NCBI GenBank assembly: GCA_947494085.1
Contig: CANLTP010000020.1
Coordinates: 1-11,887, forward strand
Source: Actinomycetota bacterium
GTDB taxonomy: Bacteria; Actinomycetota; Actinomycetes; Nanopelagicales; Nanopelagicaceae
DNA: 11,887 bases
Direction of reading: 5' to 3'
In this document: in pieces, positions 1 through 8,621 of the stretch
Numbering within the stretch: position 1 is the stretch's first letter
Layout of the letters: each line of letters begins with the position of its first letter
Notes under the pieces: generated by a model
The model's database searches: none
Seen by the model: the letters and a program-made list of their open reading frames with translations, nothing else
Told to the model about the DNA's origin: nothing
Program-made: the position numbers and the translations under genes

Positions 1-485
1 GTGTTGAAGCAATAGTTGCTGATTTAGACACGAAGCGACATGAATTACAGATTGCAATAGAGAATTGGCAACATGATTTAAATATTGGTTCCGTCGTTCG
101 CACTGCTAATGCATTTAATGTCTCGAAAGTTCATATCGTTGGAAAACGCGATTGGAATAAGCGCGGGGCAATGGTTACTGATAAATATCTCCATGTGCTG
201 CATCATCCGACGGTTCAAGATTTCAAAAACTGGTGCGCGGAAAATGGCGTTCCAATAATTGGAATTGATAATTTGCCAATTTCTAAAGAGTTAGAAACTA
301 CAAAATTGCCAGAAAAATGCGTTCTATTCTTCGGGCAAGAAGGTGCTGGAATGTCAGATGAGGCTGTTGATATTTGTGAAACAGTTCTTGCAATCAGACA
401 ATACGGTTCAACTAGATCAATGAACGCATCTGCTGCTGGTGCTATTGCAATGTATGCCTGGGCAATGCAGCACCTAAATAACTAG
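1..485 (+). CDS. TrmH/SpoU-family RNA 2'-O-methyltransferase, 5' end missing
   Basis: The reading frame is open from base 3 and continues off the left edge; 160 residues are visible, so probably only a short N-terminal part is missing. The three SPOUT-family motifs are present: motif 1 as NIGSVVRTANAF near visible residue 28, motif 2 as FFGQEGAGMS, and motif 3 as STRSMNASAAGAIAMYAW close to the C-terminus. Motif 1 carries the conserved Asn and Arg, and motifs 2 and 3 form the knotted S-adenosylmethionine pocket. The family transfers a methyl group to a ribose 2'-OH in tRNA or rRNA. The exact target cannot be read from the sequence; the short length resembles the actinobacterial TrmH-like paralogues rather than the longer 23S rRNA enzymes. 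An internal ATG at 171 lies after motif 1 and cannot be the start. The stop codon overlaps the stop of the convergent TPR gene by four bases (CTAG). Confidence 0.9.
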   Translation, partial: VEAIVADLDTKRHELQIAIENWQHDLNIGSVVRTANAFNVSKVHIVGKRDWNKRGAMVTDKYLHVLHHPTVQDFKNWCAENGVPIIGIDNLPISKELETTKLPEKCVLFFGQEGAGMSDEAVDICETVLAIRQYGSTRSMNASAAGAIAMYAWAMQHLNN

Positions 486-1414
486 TCCTCTTTTACTACG
501 TCCTCAACCGCTTTAATACGGCGGCGAATCTCTTCGGCTTCGTCTTCTCTACCTAGCAATTGCAGGACATCTGCCATCCGGTTCTCAATCTCTAGAATGA
601 ATTCAAAGTCCCTATTCTCATTATCTGTAGCAATTTCTAAAACTCGGTCTAAAGTATTTAATCCATCTTCGCCAAGTCCTGCGACAATTTGTGCTTTTCC
701 TAGTTCTAGAAGTGAATAGGTTTCACGGTAATGATCATGGGCAGTCACAAAAACATCTAAAGATTTTTGAGCTGCAATTAAGGCGCCTTCGCCATCACCA
801 ATTTCTGTTAAACAATGCGCAATTTTTTGATCGCATCTTCCAACATTAATAACTTCTTTTAACTTCTTAAATAATTCACGGGCTTCTCTAAATGATTCAA
901 GAGCTTGCTCATAGTTCTTTAACTCTCGTTGCGCGCATCCGATTAAATGTAAATCATTAGCTGCGCCACTGTCATTTCCATCAACTAAATGCTCCTGAAC
1001 ACAATCAGACATACATTCGATTGTCTTTTCGTATTCTTTCGAAGAAAACCACCATTCACCAAGGGTGCAAGCTAAATCAATTGCTAATGGAGATTTTGAT
1101 TCACGAAGTAAGGCAACCGCTTTGCTCATTGCATTTGCAGCTTCATTCATTCGTTTCAACTGATTTAAGTTATATCCAATTGCTGAATAAGCCTGAGCTA
1201 AACCATCAGTTGGAACAACAGAACCAAGTTCGGCATAAATATCTCGCGCAGTTTCAGCAAGAGCGAGCGCTTCGTCATATTGCCCACGCGCATAAATTCG
1301 AGCACTTAACTCGTAATAAGTATTTGCACGATCTAGCCCTTGGGTTTCAGGAATCCGCTCCCAGAGCATCTCCTCGGTGACGATATCGTCCGTTGAATCC
1401 TCGTCCTCACTCAT
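482..1414 (-). CDS. TPR-repeat protein of unknown function
   Basis: A soluble 310-residue protein made almost entirely of tetratricopeptide-like helical hairpins. About seven consecutive repeats of roughly 35-40 residues can be seen, with typical signatures such as YARGQYDEALALAE, LKNYEQALESFREA and LLGREDEAEEIRRR. It begins with an acidic stretch (MSEDEDSTDD). There is no signal peptide, membrane helix or enzymatic motif, so it is probably a cytoplasmic protein-protein interaction scaffold; its partner is unknown. The frame can be extended to an ATG at 1450, but the ATG at 1414 is preferred because a TANNNT hexamer lies seven bases before it, as at other starts here, and the extra residues would run through that promoter. 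It is divergent from guaB1 with a 59-base gap and convergent with the methyltransferase gene. Confidence 0.8.
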   Translation of the reverse strand: MSEDEDSTDDIVTEEMLWERIPETQGLDRANTYYELSARIYARGQYDEALALAETARDIYAELGSVVPTDGLAQAYSAIGYNLNQLKRMNEAANAMSKAVALLRESKSPLAIDLACTLGEWWFSSKEYEKTIECMSDCVQEHLVDGNDSGAANDLHLIGCAQRELKNYEQALESFREARELFKKLKEVINVGRCDQKIAHCLTEIGDGEGALIAAQKSLDVFVTAHDHYRETYSLLELGKAQIVAGLGEDGLNTLDRVLEIATDNENRDFEFILEIENRMADVLQLLGREDEAEEIRRRIKAVEDVVKED

Positions 1415-1421
1415 GGCAATG

Positions 1422-1427
1422 ACTCTA
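1422..1427 (-). promoter_or_regulatory. -10-like element TAGAGT of the TPR gene (leaderless)
   Basis: On the minus strand TAGAGT fits the actinobacterial -10 pattern TANNNT. It is separated by seven bases (CATTGCC) from the ATG at 1414, so transcription would start at or next to the start codon. No purine-rich ribosome binding site and no clear -35 element are visible. Confidence 0.5.
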
Positions 1428-1459
1428 GCAATACCTATCGCCCGGCGCACCAGCAGGGG

Positions 1460-2904
<1,445 letters not shown>

Positions 2905-4317
2905 TTAAACTTCTCGCTCTTGCCTTTTAATATTTTTTCTAGATAACAAGATATGTCCGAAGAAGCCAATCGCCAGCGCAAGAATTACTCCGATATTTGA
3001 ATATGCCCACTGGCCATCTTTCCCGCCGATTAATTCCATGAAATATCCTTGCCATGAAAGCCAGCCAGCAAATGTATTAGTAACAAAGCCCCAACCAACT
3101 AATGCGCCGACTGCAACTAATGAAAGTGAACGTAGATTCCATGCACCATAAATTCCATTTGGATTAAATAAATCTTCTTCTTTGTAATCCTGCTTACGCA
3201 TAAATACATCAGCAACAAAAATCGCAGACCAGGCAGCGATTGGCACTCCTAGCGTTATAAGGAAACCTTGGAACGGCCCAAAGAAATCACCGGCAATCCA
3301 AACAATATAAATTGTTCCAAGCGCCATGATTACAGCGTCGATAGATGCGGCAACATGTCTTTTCACTGGCAGGCCAACAGAAATTAGTGCGAGCCCAGAT
3401 GAATATAGATCAAGAATTGCGCCACCGATAAGCCCAAGAATTGCTACTGCTGCAAAGGGAATTAAATACCAAGTCGGAACAAGAGTTGTAAGTGCACCGA
3501 TTGGATCCATTCCAATTTTTTCGCCAAGATCTTTGCTACTACCGGCCAACATTGATCCGTAAATAACTAAGGTAATTGGAACTATGGAGGCTCCAAAAAC
3601 TGTCCAACCAACTACGCCCTTGCTAGAAACCGTGCGTGGTAAATATCTTGAATAATCTGCTGCGCAATTGACCCAGCCAAGTCCGATTCCGGTAATTGCG
3701 AATATAAGTGCGCCTAAAAAAGCTTGGATACTGCCATTGGGAATTGCAGATACTGAATCCCAGTTAACCAGGTGCGCTGTCAAAGCAATGTAGCCAGCAG
3801 TTAAGGCAATAGTTGAAATAGTCAAAACTTTTTGAATGCGCATTATGACTTTAAAGCCAAGAACTCCACCAAAAACAGTTAGGCCTGCTGCAATAGAAAA
3901 TCCTATGATTCGAGAGACATTTGGTTCGATACCGCCAACTCGAGTAAGAACAGTTTCGGTTGCAAGTGTTGCAAGTGCAACTAGGACGGTTTCCCAACCA
4001 ACAAAGATTAAATATGAGAATAAGCCAGGAACAATATTTCCTTTAACACCAAAGGCGGCACGCGACAGCGTCATTGTTGGAGCATTTGCGCGCTTCCCAG
4101 CGAGCGAACTTATTCCAACTAAAAAGAAGGAAGCGATAGTTCCAATTATTGCTGCAAATGTTGCCTGCCAAAAAGATATTCCAAAACCAAGAAAGAATGA
4201 GCCGTATGAAAGTGCGAGTAGCGAAACATTTGCTGCAGCCCATGGCCAAAATAACGAGCGCGCTGATCCGCTTCGCTCATTTTGTGCGATGAAATTAGTG
4301 CCATTCATTTCTAACAT
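2905..4317 (-). CDS. NCS1-family nucleobase permease (cytosine/purine/allantoin/thiamine type)
   Basis: A 470-residue integral membrane protein with about twelve hydrophobic helices and the length usual for the NCS1 (Transp_cyt_pur) family, which imports nucleobases or related compounds by cation symport. Family signatures are the early segment RANAPTMTLSRAAFG at about residues 76-90, followed by KGN, and NCAADYSRYLPRT at about 217-229, matching the conserved DYSRY loop. The substrate cannot be decided from sequence: cytosine, purines, hydantoins, allantoin and thiamine precursors are all possible. Its stop abuts that of guaB1 (a GMP reductase-type enzyme) with no gap, and this proximity mildly favours purine or cytosine salvage. 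The ATG at 4317 sits seven bases after a TACTCT hexamer; another ATG at 4308 would give a protein three residues shorter. It is divergent from the MFS gene with 36 bases between them. Confidence 0.85.
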   Translation of the reverse strand: MLEMNGTNFIAQNERSGSARSLFWPWAAANVSLLALSYGSFFLGFGISFWQATFAAIIGTIASFFLVGISSLAGKRANAPTMTLSRAAFGVKGNIVPGLFSYLIFVGWETVLVALATLATETVLTRVGGIEPNVSRIIGFSIAAGLTVFGGVLGFKVIMRIQKVLTISTIALTAGYIALTAHLVNWDSVSAIPNGSIQAFLGALIFAITGIGLGWVNCAADYSRYLPRTVSSKGVVGWTVFGASIVPITLVIYGSMLAGSSKDLGEKIGMDPIGALTTLVPTWYLIPFAAVAILGLIGGAILDLYSSGLALISVGLPVKRHVAASIDAVIMALGTIYIVWIAGDFFGPFQGFLITLGVPIAAWSAIFVADVFMRKQDYKEEDLFNPNGIYGAWNLRSLSLVAVGALVGWGFVTNTFAGWLSWQGYFMELIGGKDGQWAYSNIGVILALAIGFFGHILLSRKNIKRQEREV

Positions 4318-4324
4318 GGGACTA

Positions 4325-4330
4325 AGAGTA
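4325..4330 (-). promoter_or_regulatory. -10-like element TACTCT of the NCS1 permease gene (leaderless)
   Basis: TACTCT on the minus strand is followed by seven bases (TAGTCCC) and the ATG at 4317. The whole divergent intergenic region is 36 bases, so there is no space for a long leader or a riboswitch. It fits the TANNNT pattern shared by the other unit starts in the window. Confidence 0.5.
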
Positions 4331-4341
4331 GAGGTAATAGA

Positions 4342-4347
4342 TAAGAT
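4342..4347 (+). promoter_or_regulatory. -10-like element TAAGAT of the MFS transporter gene (leaderless)
   Basis: TAAGAT is followed by six bases (TGGCAG) and the ATG at 4354. It lies only 11 bases from the oppositely directed -10 element of the permease gene, so RNA polymerase bound at one would occlude the other. Confidence 0.5.
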
Positions 4348-4353
4348 TGGCAG

Positions 4354-5514
4354 ATGTTTGAAAATGATGAATTTCGCAAGGCCAGACTTGCAATATTAAT
4401 TGCATTTCTTATCAACGGATTCTCAGTTGGAAACTTCGTCTCTAGAATTCCAGACTATAAGTATGAACTCGACATTTCTAATGGGGTTCTCGGAGCTGCA
4501 CTTTTCTGTGCATCAATTGGTGTCCTTGCAGCCCTTCGACCAACTAGTAGAGCAGCGGCCAAATATGGCAGCGGACCGGTAGTTAAATTCTCGGCATTTA
4601 CCTTGGCGCTTGCAGTTCCATTTGTTGGGTTGCTTTTCAATCTACCTTGGTTTCTCTTCTCACTATTTATTTATGGTGTTCTCTCCTCAATCCACGATCT
4701 TTCAATTAACGCACATGCGGCTGCCTTAGAAAATAGAGCCGGAAAGCGAGTGATGAGCACGTTTCATGCGATGTGGTCGATTGGTGGTTTAACAGGTGGC
4801 GCAATTGGTGGATTGCTAGCGAGTTTAAATGTTTCAATTCTTTTCCATGCCATAGGTGTTGGTATTTTTATTGTTCTAGTTGCATTTGCCACCCGAAATT
4901 GGTTCTTGCCTGCCGATGCAGATCAGCATGTAATCGAGAAGCATAAGAAACGAAGAACTCCGCGCAAATTCATAATCTTAGGTTTACTCGGACTTTGCGG
5001 TGCACTTGGTGAAGGAGCGGCAAGTGATTGGGGTGGTGTTTTAGCACGCGACACCTTTGAAGCATCCGCACTAATGTCTGCTCTTCCATATGTTTTCTTC
5101 TCAGCAACGATGGTTATCGGAAGATTATCTGGAGATTTTCTCGCCCATAAATTCGGTGTTGTGAAACTTCTTACCTGGTCCGGATTTATTGCAGGAAGTG
5201 GATTAACTGCAGGATTATTTGCAGGAAACATCTATGGTGTAATTATTGGTTGGTTTATATTTGGTATCGGAATTTCAACTGTAATTCCTCTGATGATTAG
5301 CGCAACCGGAGCTCTGGCTAATGAGAAATATTCGGGTCAGGTATCTGCGGCTGAAGGTGTGGCACTTGTAACTGGTGTCGCATACTTTGGCTTCGTAGTT
5401 GGCCCACCACTAATTGGTTTCATCTCAGAAATTATTACCTTGCGCTGGGCGATGCTTCTACCAGCTGTATTGGCAATAATTTTTGGATTAAGTGCAAAAA
5501 AAGTATTGTCATAG
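4354..5514 (+). CDS. MFS transporter, YbjJ-like
   Basis: A 386-residue major facilitator superfamily protein with about twelve membrane segments in two halves. The sequence matches the YbjJ-like branch as I remember it: a short cytoplasmic N-terminus, FVSRIP after helix 1, and the segment NAHAAALENRAGKRVMSTFH followed by AMWSIGGLTGGAIGG at about residues 119-152, ahead of helix 5. Helices 7-12 begin around residue 205, after a basic loop (KHKKRRTPRK). YbjJ relatives are suspected sugar, drug or metabolite transporters, but their substrates are mostly unknown. The following gene, 13 bases downstream, encodes a phosphomannose isomerase-like protein, so a sugar substrate is possible, though that gene has its own apparent promoter. 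The start at 4354 follows a leaderless-type -10 element. Confidence 0.82.
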   Translation: MFENDEFRKARLAILIAFLINGFSVGNFVSRIPDYKYELDISNGVLGAALFCASIGVLAALRPTSRAAAKYGSGPVVKFSAFTLALAVPFVGLLFNLPWFLFSLFIYGVLSSIHDLSINAHAAALENRAGKRVMSTFHAMWSIGGLTGGAIGGLLASLNVSILFHAIGVGIFIVLVAFATRNWFLPADADQHVIEKHKKRRTPRKFIILGLLGLCGALGEGAASDWGGVLARDTFEASALMSALPYVFFSATMVIGRLSGDFLAHKFGVVKLLTWSGFIAGSGLTAGLFAGNIYGVIIGWFIFGIGISTVIPLMISATGALANEKYSGQVSAAEGVALVTGVAYFGFVVGPPLIGFISEIITLRWAMLLPAVLAIIFGLSAKKVLS

Positions 5515-5520
5515 TAAATT
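5515..5520 (+). promoter_or_regulatory. -10-like element TAAATT of the manA-like gene (leaderless)
   Basis: TAAATT begins directly after the MFS stop codon (TAG, 5512-5514) and is followed by seven bases (GCACTCC) and the ATG at 5528. This suggests that the manA-like gene can be transcribed independently of the MFS gene despite the 13-base gap. It is AT-rich sequence, so a chance match is possible. Confidence 0.4.
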
Positions 5521-5527
5521 GCACTCC

Positions 5528-6553
5528 ATGATTACTCCTCAGAAACTTGCATCCAATCAATTTGATCACTTTTACAAGGGCGGATATCGCATTGGCGCAC
5601 TTCGCAATGGCCCAGGTGGACCAATGCGACCTGAAGAGTGGATTGGTTCAATGACAACTCGCTTTGGTGAGAAGACCATGGGACTCTCAATACTTTCTGA
5701 CGGAAGTTATCTGCGTGATTCAGTTATCGCGAATCCGGAAGCATGGCTTGGCGCTGAACATTTAAATACCTTTGGTGCAAGCACAGAATTGTTAATGAAG
5801 TTGCTTGATCCAGATCAAAGACTTCCAGTTCATTATCATCCAAATCGTAAGTTCGCTAAAGAACACCTATCTTTAAAGCATGGAAAGACCGAAGCTTGGA
5901 TTATCTTGGAAGCGCCAGCAGGGGCAAGTGTTGGTTTAGGTTTTGGTAAAGAGATGTCGAAGCCTGATGTTTCAAAGATGGTTGATGCCAGAGATTCAGA
6001 TGGCTTACTAGCATCGCTTCAGAAGTTTGAAGTTAAAGCCGGTGACACAGTATTTGTTCCAGCAGGAACACCACATGCAATTGGTGCTGGAATATTTGTT
6101 TTAGAGCTTCAAGAACCAACAGATCTTTCAGCTCTACTTGAATGGAATGATTTCGCTGTTGACGGCGTTAAGGATGGCCATCTTGGTTTAGGTTTCGATA
6201 CAGTTCTAGATGCGCTTCGCTACACACCAATTGAAAAAGCGGAAGCTGAAAAATTAGTTTTCTCTAATCGGCTATTTAGTAATTCCGATCAATCAGTATT
6301 TACTGCTGTTGCAGATCCTTATTTCCGCGCAGATTATCTAGCTGGAAATAAGAGCAAGGTTGCTGCTGGATTTAGCATCATGCTAGTTCTAGAGGGCAAC
6401 GGAAATATTGCTTTCGAGAACCATTCAGCAATTGATGCTGTTAAAGGTGATGCGATCCTGATTCCACATAGTGCTGGAAGTTGGACTCTCAGCGGTGCAA
6501 GCGGAGTTGTTTGTCGCCCACCACTAGCAAAAGATGCCCCGCTAGCTATTTAA
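5528..6553 (+). CDS. manA: Type I mannose-6-phosphate isomerase-like cupin enzyme
   Basis: A 341-residue zinc cupin resembling class I phosphomannose isomerases, which interconvert mannose 6-phosphate and fructose 6-phosphate in the cytoplasm and feed GDP-mannose synthesis or mannose use. Likely metal ligands are His102 and His104 in PVHYHPN, Glu122 in GKTEAW, and His183 in PAGTPHAIGAGIFVLELQEPTD. In well-studied enzymes the first ligand position is usually Gln (QxH), whereas here it is His (HxH). The C-terminal third forms a second, degenerate cupin (about residues 250-335). The length suits the short bacterial form. The frame extends back to 5492, inside the MFS gene, but the ATG at 5528 gives the better start and has a promoter just before it. 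The family also contains other sugar isomerases, so the exact substrate is not certain. Its 3' end overlaps the convergent M15 peptidase gene by eight bases. Confidence 0.78.
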   Translation: MITPQKLASNQFDHFYKGGYRIGALRNGPGGPMRPEEWIGSMTTRFGEKTMGLSILSDGSYLRDSVIANPEAWLGAEHLNTFGASTELLMKLLDPDQRLPVHYHPNRKFAKEHLSLKHGKTEAWIILEAPAGASVGLGFGKEMSKPDVSKMVDARDSDGLLASLQKFEVKAGDTVFVPAGTPHAIGAGIFVLELQEPTDLSALLEWNDFAVDGVKDGHLGLGFDTVLDALRYTPIEKAEAEKLVFSNRLFSNSDQSVFTAVADPYFRADYLAGNKSKVAAGFSIMLVLEGNGNIAFENHSAIDAVKGDAILIPHSAGSWTLSGASGVVCRPPLAKDAPLAI

Positions 6554-7205
6554 TTTCTGCAGTATCTAAAGTTGGAAGACTTTCCAACGCATTCGCCATC
6601 ATTGGCGGACAAGGTTCACCAGGTGCAATGACTGGCTCAAAATGCCACCATTCATTTAGATAAACCCGGCATAAACCAAAGCTTGAACCATTATCTTCCA
6701 ACCATTTAACCGCTTTGCGATCACCTGGGTAGTTCACGTCGATTGCAATTCCCCAAGGATGGTGCGATACATCTTTTGGTAAGACCCATTTAGAAGCTTC
6801 ATTCTTACTTCCATATTTCTTTACTGCATTATTAAATAATCTCTCCTGCAATTGTTGGGAACGAAATCCAGAAGTTATGCGGATGTTAAATCCCGCAAGC
6901 CTTGCGGCTGCTTGTGCCGCCAAGAATCTAACTTCAAAAGTGCGATCTAGCCCAGTTGGTCTAATCTCAGAGTGAATTATTGGAGCTGTGCCTAAAGGCT
7001 CTTCAGGTGCTAAACATCCTTGTTCAGTATCACTTATTCGTAGCTCATCACTTTCGACGTTAAAACATAGAAGCGGTTTAACAACTTTTGGAACGGATGC
7101 AATCTGACCTACACCTGTATTAGTTGTTGAAAACACAATTACTGCACACACCAGTAGAAAATATCCGGATGCGTAGAAATAGAAATCTGAAGTTTGCTTA
7201 TCCAT
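6546..7205 (-). CDS. Membrane-anchored M15 (VanY-like) D-alanyl-D-alanine carboxypeptidase
   Basis: A 219-residue protein with an N-terminal hydrophobic anchor (about residues 10-27), a linker, and an M15B peptidase domain from about residue 85. The zinc-site motifs are complete: SHHPWGIAID (residues 147-156) fits SxHxxGxAxD with His149 and Asp156, and NEWWHFE gives the catalytic Glu185 and third ligand His188. Arg115 in TSGFRS is the conserved substrate-site arginine. Such enzymes remove the terminal D-Ala from peptidoglycan stem peptides outside the membrane. Cys64, Cys179 and Cys199 suggest possible disulfides in the extracytoplasmic part. It is the last gene of the minus-strand operon; its ATG overlaps the stop of the phosphodiesterase gene by eight bases (ATGGATAA), which favours translational coupling. 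Activity on another D-Ala-bearing structure is possible. Confidence 0.85.
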   Translation of the reverse strand: MDKQTSDFYFYASGYFLLVCAVIVFSTTNTGVGQIASVPKVVKPLLCFNVESDELRISDTEQGCLAPEEPLGTAPIIHSEIRPTGLDRTFEVRFLAAQAAARLAGFNIRITSGFRSQQLQERLFNNAVKKYGSKNEASKWVLPKDVSHHPWGIAIDVNYPGDRKAVKWLEDNGSSFGLCRVYLNEWWHFEPVIAPGEPCPPMMANALESLPTLDTAEIK

Positions 7206-7872
7206 TGCTTCGGGCGCTCTTCGGAAAATTAGTAATCATGCCGTCTACTTTGAGGGCTTTACAGATTTCGAATTCATTCTTTTCATTAACCGTCCATATG
7301 AATATTCTGCTGCCCCGGTCCTGTAATTTTTTTACGAGGGTTGGATACCTAGCAACGAGACCGATATTTAAGGCTAGAAATTTTCTCTTCGAAAACCTTG
7401 CCGACAAGTAGTATTTCGTAACTTTGCAGAAATCCCATTTGGATTTGACTCTTCCAATAGCAAAACTCGAAAATGACATCACTATTACTTCAATTCCAGC
7501 CTCGCTAATTTCTGCGGCTTTTGATTTTAATAATTCCAAGACCTTCTCTTCGATTCGTCCACCAAAGGTATTTGGGTGCTTTGTTTCAATAAGTAAATCC
7601 TTTTTAGCGGAAATTGCTAACTCCAATAATTCATTCAAGGTCATTAATTCACAGACACTTCGGAGCTCTTTCAGATTACTTCGAGAAACTCTTAATCTCA
7701 CTCCCGCAATTCGCTTGGTTGTTGCATCGTGAAAACATACGATTTCGTCATCTTTTGATAGGCGGACGTCACATTCGAATCCATCTGCACCCTCATCAAT
7801 TGCGACCTCGTATGCCAATCTCGTCATTTCAGGATTATTTCCTGAAGATCCACGATGTGCGTATATCTTCAT
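7198..7872 (-). CDS. Glycerophosphodiester phosphodiesterase family protein (GDPD)
   Basis: A 224-residue TIM-barrel enzyme of the GDPD family, which cleaves a phosphodiester between glycerol 3-phosphate and an alcohol, or related phosphodiesters. All catalytic elements are visible: His6-Arg7 in the N-terminal AHRG, the metal ligands Glu33 and Asp35 in FECDVR, the general acid/base His48 in CFHD, and LIETKH with Glu96 and Lys98. The C-terminal strand FIWTVNEKNEF carries the family's WTVN motif. The canonical NTPENT is NNPEMT here. There is no signal peptide, so it is predicted to be cytoplasmic. Its ATG overlaps the stop of the upstream glycosyltransferase gene (ATGA), and no ribosome binding site is seen. 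Sitting in an operon with two CDP-alcohol phosphotransferases, it may recycle or proofread a phosphodiester product rather than act in general phospholipid catabolism; that role is inference. Confidence 0.85.
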   Translation of the reverse strand: MKIYAHRGSSGNNPEMTRLAYEVAIDEGADGFECDVRLSKDDEIVCFHDATTKRIAGVRLRVSRSNLKELRSVCELMTLNELLELAISAKKDLLIETKHPNTFGGRIEEKVLELLKSKAAEISEAGIEVIVMSFSSFAIGRVKSKWDFCKVTKYYLSARFSKRKFLALNIGLVARYPTLVKKLQDRGSRIFIWTVNEKNEFEICKALKVDGMITNFPKSARSNG

Positions 7873-8621
7873 TTGCCGATTATGAAGAGGAGCGAGTTGA
7901 CCAAGCCAAATTTCTTAGATGGTGGTTTAGCAAGAAATAGGGTGCGCATAACTGGCGCCCAGATTCCAAATACTCTTGAAAATACTTTGGCTCTTGCACT
8001 TCTATCTAAAGCAGAATTTCTCAAACTCCCAGAACTTTCGGTTGGGTGCGTTGCAATTACGATTGGTTCAAACCTACCCTTAAGGCCAGATCGAAGGGCA
8101 TCAGCGATAAAAATATATTCATCCCCTAAATAATTTGCTGCACCTGCACCAAAGTTTTCATCAAACTTAGTACCTGCCGCTTTAATATCAGAGACTCTAA
8201 TCATCATCTCGTAGGTCGCAGCTTTGGCCGAGTTAGTAAGTTTAAGTTTATGGGCGCTACTTGGATAAGTCTTGCGAAGCGCGCCAGTCTCATCGACTGC
8301 CTGCATCAGAAGTATTGAAATGTTTGGATTAGTGTTTAGGAAGTTAATTGCTGATGCAATTCCAGATTCACTGAATTCAATATCATCATCACCAAAGATT
8401 AGATATTCAGTTTTTGTATTTAGTATTGCCGCATTTCGGCTCTTTGCCACGCCTTTGCTTTGCAACTCCAGAACTTCAACATCATTAGCAAATGTTGGAG
8501 TAACGGTGCCTTCAGGATTCTGAATAATTACAAGGCTATTTACCGAAGTTAGGAATTTAACATTCTTCGCCCGGTTGGCTAGGGTTGAGTAGCCAATAGT
8601 TAAAGGCAAGAGTTTATTCAC
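7869..8621 (-). CDS. Family 2 glycosyltransferase (GT-A fold)
   Basis: A 250-residue soluble protein with the GT2 pattern. It has a start strand (LLPLTIGYST), GVAKSRNAAI at about residues 57-66, the metal/nucleotide-sugar motif LIFGDDDIEF with DDD at 78-80, and the acceptor-side segment FDENFGAGAANYLGDEYIF at about 153-171. That last segment holds the Gly-Asp-Glu usually found as GED or GEE in this family. There are no strong membrane helices. Donor and acceptor are unknown; it would add a sugar to a lipid- or polymer-linked acceptor on the inner membrane face. The GTG at 8621 is preferred: it overlaps the preceding stop by eight bases (GTGAATAA), the same arrangement as at 7205, and gives a typical GT2 N-terminus. 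A TTG at 8642 would add seven residues and overlap the upstream gene by 29 bases. Confidence 0.8.
   Translation of the reverse strand: MNKLLPLTIGYSTLANRAKNVKFLTSVNSLVIIQNPEGTVTPTFANDVEVLELQSKGVAKSRNAAILNTKTEYLIFGDDDIEFSESGIASAINFLNTNPNISILLMQAVDETGALRKTYPSSAHKLKLTNSAKAATYEMMIRVSDIKAAGTKFDENFGAGAANYLGDEYIFIADALRSGLKGRFEPIVIATHPTESSGSLRNSALDRSARAKVFSRVFGIWAPVMRTLFLAKPPSKKFGLVNSLLFIIGK

Noticed and set aside
1021..1380. A 119-codon open frame on the plus strand
   Set aside because: It lies wholly antisense to the TPR gene, whose repeats are clear, and shows no recognisable domain.
1415..1450. N-terminal extension of the TPR protein to an ATG at 1450
   Set aside because: The added residues cross the TANNNT element seven bases before the ATG at 1414, and the acidic N-terminus starting there looks natural.
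4318..4353. Possible purine or thiamine riboswitch before the nucleobase permease
   Set aside because: Only 36 bases separate the divergent genes and the predicted mRNA begins at the start codon, so no aptamer can fit.
3836..4399. A 187-codon open frame on the plus strand
   Set aside because: It is antisense to the NCS1 permease, runs across its promoter region into the MFS gene, and has low-complexity basic/proline composition typical of a shadow frame.
5492..5527. Upstream start of the manA-like gene inside the MFS gene
   Set aside because: The extra residues (MQKKYCHSKLHS) do not look like family sequence, while the ATG at 5528 has a promoter element at the expected distance.
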